Assembly: GCA_002007465.1 (NCBI GenBank)
Contig: LNAC01000776.1
Span: 122,763-186,762 of the forward strand
Source of the DNA: Ailurus styani
Lineage: Eukaryota > Chordata > Mammalia > Carnivora > Ailuridae
DNA length: 64,000 nucleotides
Reading direction: 5' to 3'
Made by a program: the position numbers and the translations under genes. Of the stretch, positions 58,290 to 64,000 are shown one piece after another (within the stretch, counting starts at the first letter, position 1; each line of letters opens with the position of its first letter). The notes beneath the pieces are model-generated. The model searched no databases. It saw only the letters and a program-made list of their open reading frames with translations, and had not been told where the DNA came from.

Positions 58290-59160
58290 AAGTCAAAATA
58301 CTGAAATTAAAGGACAGCACAAAGAATATCTCTATACCTTACCCTAGATTCACCAATCGTGAACATTTTCACATTTGCTTTCTTGTTCTGTGTGTGTGTG
58401 TACACCTTAACAGAGCTGAATCTTTTAAAAGTAATTTGCAGACATAATGACCCTCACCTCGAAGAACTCTAGTGTATCCAGATTATGCTCCTACATAACC
58501 ACCATAACTTTCTCACATCCAAGGAATATCATATTGATTCAGTAATATCTAATGTATAGTCTAGATTCAAATTTCTCCAGTATTCCCCCAAATGTCCTTT
58601 CTTGCCTTAAAAAAAAAATCTGAGATCCATTCAAGATTCACATGTTACCTTTGCTTTTGTTGTCTCCCACTCTCCTATGAGCTAGAAAATGTTCTACCTT
58701 CTTGTCATTTGTGACATTGATATTTTTTGAAGCATCTAAACTAATTATCTTATAGAATGACCCGTGCTCTGAGTTGTTGGATTGTTTCTTTGTGATTGGA
58801 ATTAGGGTAGACTTTACTTGGTAAGAATATTGCATGGCTGCTGCCGTGTGCTTCCCCTCCATCTGGCGGAACATGACATGAGTTTGTCCTGTAATCGCCA
58901 GTGCTTAGTTTGATCATTTAATCAAGGGGTATCTGCCAGATCTCTCCATTGTAGAGGTAACTTTTCCCCACTGTAGTTAATAAGTAACCTCTATGAATAT
59001 CGTGTTCTTCCACACCCTTCTACCCCATCCTTGTAGCACGCACTGATGAGCCTCGTTTGAATTGGTTATTATACTGGGGATTGCAAAATGTTGATTTTCT
59101 AATTTTACCGTTCATTTTCCATTTCCTAGCTAACATTCTTTTGTCAAGAAGAGCTTTACC
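58290..59160 (-). repeat. Old L1 3' UTR, antisense, related to 21195-22215
   Basis: 'tcaaatttctccagtattcc', 'gaagcatctaaactaattat', 'cttatagaatgacccgtgc', 'gtttgtcctgtaatcgccag', 'ggggtatctgccagatctct' and 'aagaagagctttaccttgta' follow an old L1 3' UTR complement. Confidence 0.68.
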
Positions 59161-59248
59161 TTGTACTTTCTCATACTTTAAAAATTTTGCCTTTCTCCTT
59201 TTCTTCTTTTTCTTTTGAATATCATGATGAACTCGAGAATCATTTTTA

Positions 59249-59431
59249 TTTTTTAAATTTTATTTATTTATTTGGCAGAGATCACAAATAGGCTGAGAGG
59301 CAGGCAGAGAGAGAGGAGGAGGCAGGCTCCCTGCTGAGCATGGAGCCTGATGCGGGGCTCGATTCCAGGACCCTGAGATCATGACCTGAGCTGAAGGCAG
59401 AGGCTTTAACCCACTGAGCCACCCAGGTGCC
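59249..59431 (-). mobile_element. SINEC, mustelid-type, young
   Basis: 'ttaaattttatttatttatt', 'ggcagagatcacaaatagg', 'ggcaggctccctgctgagc', 'gatcatgacctgagctg' and head complement 'ggctttaacccactgagcc'. Duplication 'ctcgagaatcatttt' at 59232-59246 and 59432-59446, perfect. Confidence 0.95.
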
Positions 59432-59449
59432 CTCGAGAATCATTTTAAT

Positions 59450-60740
59450 CCCTGTTGTTTCCTAATTCAAAAAGTTAAGCTATTGATCCTCTCACCAGGT
59501 ATTTCTGAGTGCCTACTATGCAGTAGTCATTATTGTTCAAAAAAAAATTAAATTGGATTACCTTGAAGGCCTCTGTCGGGCCTAAATTAATTTGTGGTTC
59601 TATGACTGTGAGTAAATCACTTCCTTGTACCTGTGTTTTTGTTTTTATCTCTGCCTGCCTCTACGTTATGTATTTCTTTGCTGATTTTGTTTTAGTATTT
59701 TGTCAAAATGTTTTTATAGAATTGCATTTCTATTTTATTAAAGAAGGCAAAAGCAAGGAAAGAGCTTTAGGATAGTCTGTATCTCTTAGTGTTCAGAACC
59801 TAGGAGAAGTCTGACTCTGAGGGCTCAGCGAAGCTTTTAGTGCTGTCTAAATAGGTAGCAGCTCACATGATTGCAGCTAGGACCCCTGGGTAAAGTAGAT
59901 GACCCCTAAGGTCATGGCCATTGTATTAGATATACTTCTAACATGCAATAACTGAGTACTTGACCATCAACCCCCTTCCCAAAATAAAAGTAACACTTAA
60001 AGTACCATAGGTGATTCTGCCTGCCATTCTATTCATAAGGTTTGTGCCCAGATTATGTGTGAGACAAGAGACGTGTCTCTCTTTTATAGAACCTACTTGC
60101 TGCTTGAAGTGTGGGCTTCTCACACATGGAAATTTCACGTTTCAGATTCTGTCTTTTTACGTAGTTAAAAATATAAAATTATACTTTGTATATGTACTCT
60201 TATGACACAATGTACATTTTAGTCTTTGTAATATATTTATAATAATATCTCCCTGTATGGGATCATCAGTTACGTTGTACCTCTGTGGTAATTCAAGAGA
60301 TAAATTCACCGTGACTCAGTATTTTTGCCTTGTACAATGACTTTAGAACCTAACCCCTGACTAAGATGTCTCTATTACCCTGTTCTTGCAAATCCATCTC
60401 TAGATAGTTTTGATGTCTCTTTTCCTTTCAAACTTTGGGGTTTTTTTTTCTCTTATGCTGATAAAACCCAATAGCCTTGCTTAATTAATCGCACAAGAGT
60501 GCCAGACTATCACTTACGTCTGTGCCCTCCCTAGCCCCCCCCAATCGCTGCTCTTCCCCTGTAACTGGCAGGAGAAATGAAAACTATTAAACTAAGGTGC
60601 TCTTAGTGACAGTTTTACAGCTATCTTGAAAATAGCTCCTTGCTTGCAATAAAAAAAGCCAGTGCACAGCTGGTAAGTGCAAACATATCAGCTTATTGTT
60701 TTTCTGAACCAATGCTCTTTCCCTGGGAAGGCTGGATTTA
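59450..60740. other. Unrecognised, partly single-copy-looking sequence
   Basis: No named repeat. At 60440-60620 a segment with 'gcttaattaatcgcacaag' and 'gaaaactattaaactaaggt' looks like possible conserved noncoding DNA. A short C-run (60536-60542) is present. No exon seen. Confidence 0.35.
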
Positions 60741-60744
60741 GAGC

Positions 60745-61260
60745 TTAGATCATTTGCAAGAGTCTTCGATTGCAAGCAACAGAAAGTGCTCTGCTCACTT
60801 CCACAAAAAGGAAGGATGTAGAGTGCCTTACAGATTCCAAGGCAAAGCAGAAAAAGCAGACCTCGCAGAAGGGCAGGATCTGAGGGTCAGGGGAACAGGA
60901 AGCCATGTCTGTCGGTCGCCTTCTTTGATATGGTGCTTCTCTGCTGAAAATTCTAAAGCAAGGGAGAGAGAAATGGAAATGGTTTTCCCTGGGGTCATGT
61001 GCTTCCTAGGGGGCGGGGGCATAGAATCAGATTGACATTCTCAACCAAAACTGGGAGGGAGGCTGCTCCCAAGGGAAACTTGAACAGCTCTTTCCCGAAG
61101 AAGGCAAAGGAGGTTGGAAAGACACAAGGAGCCCTGCCCTCATTCCAGCACCACCATGCGTCTTTGTAACGCCTTGTCTGAGATGCCCAACACTGTGGGG
61201 TAAAGCATTCTGCCATCTCTCCTCCACCAACAGCCACCAATCTCATGGCAGACCTGTCTC
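60745..61260 (+). repeat. Possible ancient interspersed repeat
   Basis: 'cttcgattgcaagcaacaga' opens a segment that recalls an old repeat beginning '..ttgcaag.gacagaaa..'. The rest is too eroded to follow. Compare 4860-5205 and 56315-56600. Confidence 0.4.
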
Positions 61261-61489
61261 CCGATCCATTTACCTTGTTTTAACATCCTCTCTCTGGGCT
61301 CCACTAAGAACACTGGTAGTCTATATTAGATCTATAGGCAAAAAATATGAAAGGGAAGGGAGCAACAGACAAAGGAAGAGGGACAATGGCTGCAAATGGG
61401 TTAAAATGATTAACCTTCTTCTGGAGACATCCAGCTGTCAAATATTTATTTCCAGAGACCAGAACCTTTCTCATTAGAAATTTCCTGGC

Positions 61490-61705
61490 TTGGTCACTGC
61501 CGCCTGGAGCTGTGGGTGTGTAAATGTCACCTCTTCTACTGGCAAGTCGATGAAATTTGCCGATGACACAAATCTGCGTAGGTTTGGGAGAAGGCAGGAT
61601 TGTGAGAAACTCCGGATCCATCACAGCAAACCATGTGAATCACCCAGACTGGTCAATGGAGAGTCTGCGGGTTGGGTGGCGGTGGGACTGGAAAAGAGAA
61701 ATTAG
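61490..61705 (+). other. Fossil reverse-transcriptase-like motif in single-copy-looking sequence
   Basis: In one frame the translation contains GKSMKFADDTNL, with KFADDTNL at 61553-61576. FADD is the catalytic box of non-LTR reverse transcriptases. In CR1/L3-type LINEs of amniotes it commonly appears as KFADDTKL. Downstream residues (RRFGRRQDCEKLRIHHS) loosely resemble the charged helix that follows. Only this box is recognisable, and the flanks match no LINE I know. An 8-residue match may be chance, so treat this as a candidate relic. Confidence 0.4.
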
Positions 61706-61939
61706 CATATTTATCACCAGAAGAGGAAAAAAAAAGAAGTCAAACTTGAGGGCAGCAGTGTTATTAACTGGCCTTCTCCAAAAATCTTCTCAAGTTCTTT
61801 CCTGGAACGGTGTACTAAATTTGACTCTTCTTATGTCAGAGAGAGAGAAAAAGGAAAAAATAGAGCAGAGCATCAGAGTGAGGCTGAGACGAAGCTCCTG
61901 GTTCCTATACTCAGAATCTATTTTTATTAATATTGATAA

Positions 61940-62110
61940 TAATAACAGCTAACCATTTATTGATGAACAGTGTGGGGCACTATTACTGGGCATTATATAT
62001 ATGTCATTAGTCTGTTCAGTAAGTATATGAGGAAATGCAGATGACAACACTGAGGCTCAGTTTGATTGTACAAGGTCTTCTGGCTCATAAGTGGTAATAT
62101 AAATAATATA
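61940..62110 (-). repeat. MIR SINE
   Basis: 'aataacagctaaccatttat', 'cactattactgggcattata', 'caacactgaggctcagtttg' and 'gtcttctggctcataagtgg'. Confidence 0.78.
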
Positions 62111-62566
62111 AATAAATAAGTGGATGCAAAATAAAGATGTTACGACTCCTGCCCTATAAATAGCGTATCCCTCATTTCTTAATGCCTCGTGCACTGTTAG
62201 TGGGCATCCTTCAGTGTGAACATGGCGTGTCTGTGATAAAGAGCCCCACACTGGAGGTGTAAATATTTATTAACGTTTTCATTTAACAGATACCTATTGA
62301 GCTGTTCCTCTATGCTAGATAGGTACCTTTATTGCCTGAGCAGGAACCCCACTAGGAAGGTCAACTTCTTAACACCCATTTTTATACCCATGGGGCAGAG
62401 GCTCTTAGATGTTTCTCAACTTGGGGGCCTCTTTGAGCCTCTCACATCCTTATTTAACCCCTTGATCAAAGAGGTAGAATGTGACAGACATTGGTCCCTC
62501 CTCTCTGCATTTATAACTCTAACCTGAGTTGGGCTTTAATGCCTTTCCTTAAGAATGAGGTTGGCA
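62111..62566. other. Unrecognised sequence
   Basis: No named repeat or exon. 'tttaacagatacctattgag' at 62283 could be the edge of an MIR/L2-class relic. Confidence 0.35.
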
Positions 62567-62768
62567 TGGGGCGCCTGGGTGGCTCAGTGGGTTAAAGCCT
62601 CTGCCTTTGGCTCAGGTCATGATCTCACGGTCCTGGGATCGAGCCCTGCATCGGGCTCTCTGCTTGGCGGGGAGCCCGCTTCCTCTTCTCTCTCTGCCTG
62701 CCTCTCTGCCTGCTTGTGATCTCTCTCTCTCTCTGTGTCAAATAAATAAAATCTTTAAAAAAAAAAAA
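62567..62768 (+). mobile_element. SINEC, mustelid-type, young, plus strand
   Basis: Best full-length plus-strand copy: 'ggcgcctgggtggctcagtg', 'ggttaaagcctctgcctttg', 'gctcaggtcatgatctcac', 'gggatcgagccctgcatcgg', CT-rich region, 'tcaaataaataaaatcttta' and poly(A). Perfect 16-bp duplication 'aagaatgaggttggca' at 62551-62566 and 62769-62784. Confidence 0.97.
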
Positions 62769-62859
62769 AAGAATGAGGTTGGCAGAAGAGGAAGTCACAA
62801 TGAGACGGGGAAGAATTGGGCATTTAATAGTAAGCAATGAGGAAAGGAAAGATTTCTGA

Positions 62860-63035
62860 GCACCCTCTAGATTTCAGAACACATTTGCCATATTTAATTC
62901 TTATAGTAATCCTGCCACTCATAATCTGCCCATTTTATTTTACTATTCAACACACATTAAGTATGGAAAGTTTTAATGGTTTGCCCAATGATGCACAGAT
63001 TACAAATGCTAAAGTCAGGATTTTTCATTTTGTCT
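62860..63035 (-). repeat. MIR SINE
   Basis: 'tatttaattcttatagtaat', 'ctgcccattttattttac' and 'ggtttgcccaatgatgcaca' in antisense MIR order. Confidence 0.65.
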
Positions 63036-63162
63036 TTTCTTTCTCTCATCCTTGTGGGCTCCACCTTCCAGATACATTTAGTATCTCACCACTTCAGAGG
63101 AAAGAGCCCCCCTGGTACCCATAGACCCGTCTGAGCTGCCGTCCTTTCTTGCCAGAATTCTT

Positions 63163-63379
63163 TTTTTTTTCTTTTTTTTTTTTTTTTTTTTTTAAAGATT
63201 TTATTTATTTTTTTTANGTGGGAGAGAGATCACAAGGAGGCGGAGAGTCAGGCAGAGAGAGGGGGAAGCAGGCTCCCTGCTGAGCAGGGAGCCCGATGTG
63301 GGCCTCGATCCCAGGACCCTGAGATCATGACCTGAGCCGAAAGCAGAGGCTTTAACCCACTGAGCCACCCAGGCGCCCA
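63163..63379 (-). mobile_element. SINEC, mustelid-type, young
   Basis: Long poly(T) (63161-63193 with one C), 'aaagattttatttatttttt' with an N at 63217, 'gagagagatcacaaggaggc', 'gaagcaggctccctgctgag' and head complement 'ctttaacccactgagccacc'. Perfect 15-bp duplication 'cttgccagaattctt' at 63148-63162 and 63380-63394. The long pure tail and the N suggest a very recent, length-variable copy. Confidence 0.97.
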
Positions 63380-63499
63380 CTTGCCAGAATTCTTGAACAT
63401 AGTAAGCTATAGTCCTTGGAGGAGCCTGCAAGGACCTTGGAGGGTCTCTGTGATTCAGGACCACAATTTTAACCTCAGGGACTGCCTCTGCTCCTGTCC

Positions 63500-63715
63500 C
63501 TTGCATCAGTCAGTGCACTCCAGCCATCTGGCCTCCAGCTGTTCCTTGAACACCTGAGCGGAGTTCCTTCCCCAGGACTTGGCACTCGAAGTTCCTGCTG
63601 CCTAGAATGTTCTTCCATATAGCTTGCGTGTTCACATCCTTCATGTCATCTTCCCAGTGAGACTGACTCTATCCAGACTATTGAAAATTACAGTTGTACT
63701 GTAGGCCCAGGCCCA
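63500..63715 (+). repeat. L2 LINE 3'-region fragment
   Basis: 'gttccttgaacacctgagcg', 'ctgctgcctagaatgttctt', 'cacatccttcatgtcatctt' and 'cccagtgagactgactctat' match the conserved L2 block. Confidence 0.75.
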
Positions 63716-64000
63716 GGGTGGTGTGGTAGGCATAAACTGCTAGTGGCTTCCATCATGACCTTTTCCCCGATGTCACTTCCATGGTTCTATTACATTATAC
63801 GGCCAAAGGCAAAGGGAAGGCCATCTGGGTCTCCAGTCATAAAGAAGGAGGTAAATTCGGCCACAACTTGAAAGAGCTTGCCTGAATACTTCCCCAGAGC
63901 CTCCAGATCAGAGGCCCACCCACCAACACCTGATTGCAGATTTGTGACCGCCAAGCACGTTTCCAGTCTGGGCTCTTCCTGCACCCCCCCGCCCCCTGCT
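63716..64000. other. Unrecognised sequence to the window end
   Basis: 'ccccagagcctccagatcag' and 'caacacctgattgcagattt' faintly recall an old repeat, but I cannot assign it. No gene seen. Confidence 0.3.

Noticed and set aside
61557..61952. 131-codon plus-strand frame
   Set aside because: Out of frame with the FADD box, Lys/Arg/Ser-rich from purine-rich DNA, no domain.
62569..62650. tRNA-like sequence at the SINE head
   Set aside because: It is the tRNA-derived head of SINEC followed by a CT-rich body and A-tail, not a functional tRNA gene. The same applies to all other SINEC heads in the window.

Overview
This window looks like nuclear DNA of a carnivoran mammal, most likely a mustelid (mink, ferret, marten, badger or otter group). 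The main evidence is the short tRNA-derived SINEs. At least five copies (3611-3815, 24305-24512, 59249-59431, 62567-62768, 63163-63379) have a tRNA-like head ending in the box 'agtgggttaaagcctctgcc' (read on either strand). I know that box as typical of mustelid SINEC elements; the canid, felid and ursid/phocid SINEs I know have different boxes. A 3' end of a carnivore-type L1 (32770-33008) agrees.

I found no protein-coding gene, exon or RNA gene that I can support. The longest open frames (160, 143 and 131 codons) are of a size expected by chance in 64 kb. They fall in LINE2 debris or unrecognised sequence and contain no recognisable domain. The window therefore reads as intergenic or deep intronic sequence.

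Layout: 1-9 kb is mostly unrecognised sequence with scattered MIR/L2 debris and two SINEC copies. 9-17 kb has an L2 3' end, three old L1 fragments in minus orientation and three SINEC. 17-27 kb has an ancient repeat ending in microsatellites, a long minus-strand L1 3' UTR interrupted by a SINEC, a MER5-like element, four more SINEC and a plus-strand old L1. 27-36 kb is dense in MIR, with a carnivore L1 tail inserted into an older L1 tail, a MER20-like element and two SINEC. 36-40 kb holds two long L2 3' ends, one carrying a 24-base C homopolymer. 40-45.7 kb is the most repeat-poor part and contains CpG-clustered and TAAT-rich segments that are candidate conserved noncoding elements. 45.7-47.2 kb is a 1.5 kb antisense slice of an old L1. 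48.2-49.5 kb is a DNA transposon relic with recognisable terminal inverted repeats. 50-57 kb is MIR/MER5/L2 debris. 57.2-59.2 kb holds two minus-strand old L1 segments. 60-64 kb is largely single-copy-looking sequence with a fossil reverse-transcriptase motif at 61553-61576, then two young SINEC near the end.

No genes act together here. I saw no undescribed biological system. The observations most worth checking are the transposon with duplicated octamer sites, the fossil 'FADDT' motif in non-repetitive sequence, the CpG cluster at 41.7 kb, the TAAT-rich segments at 40.85 and 45.05-45.30 kb, and a perfect 13-bp hairpin at 56163-56193. All family names come from recalled consensus sequences, without a database search. 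Element ends are approximate unless flanking duplications are given.
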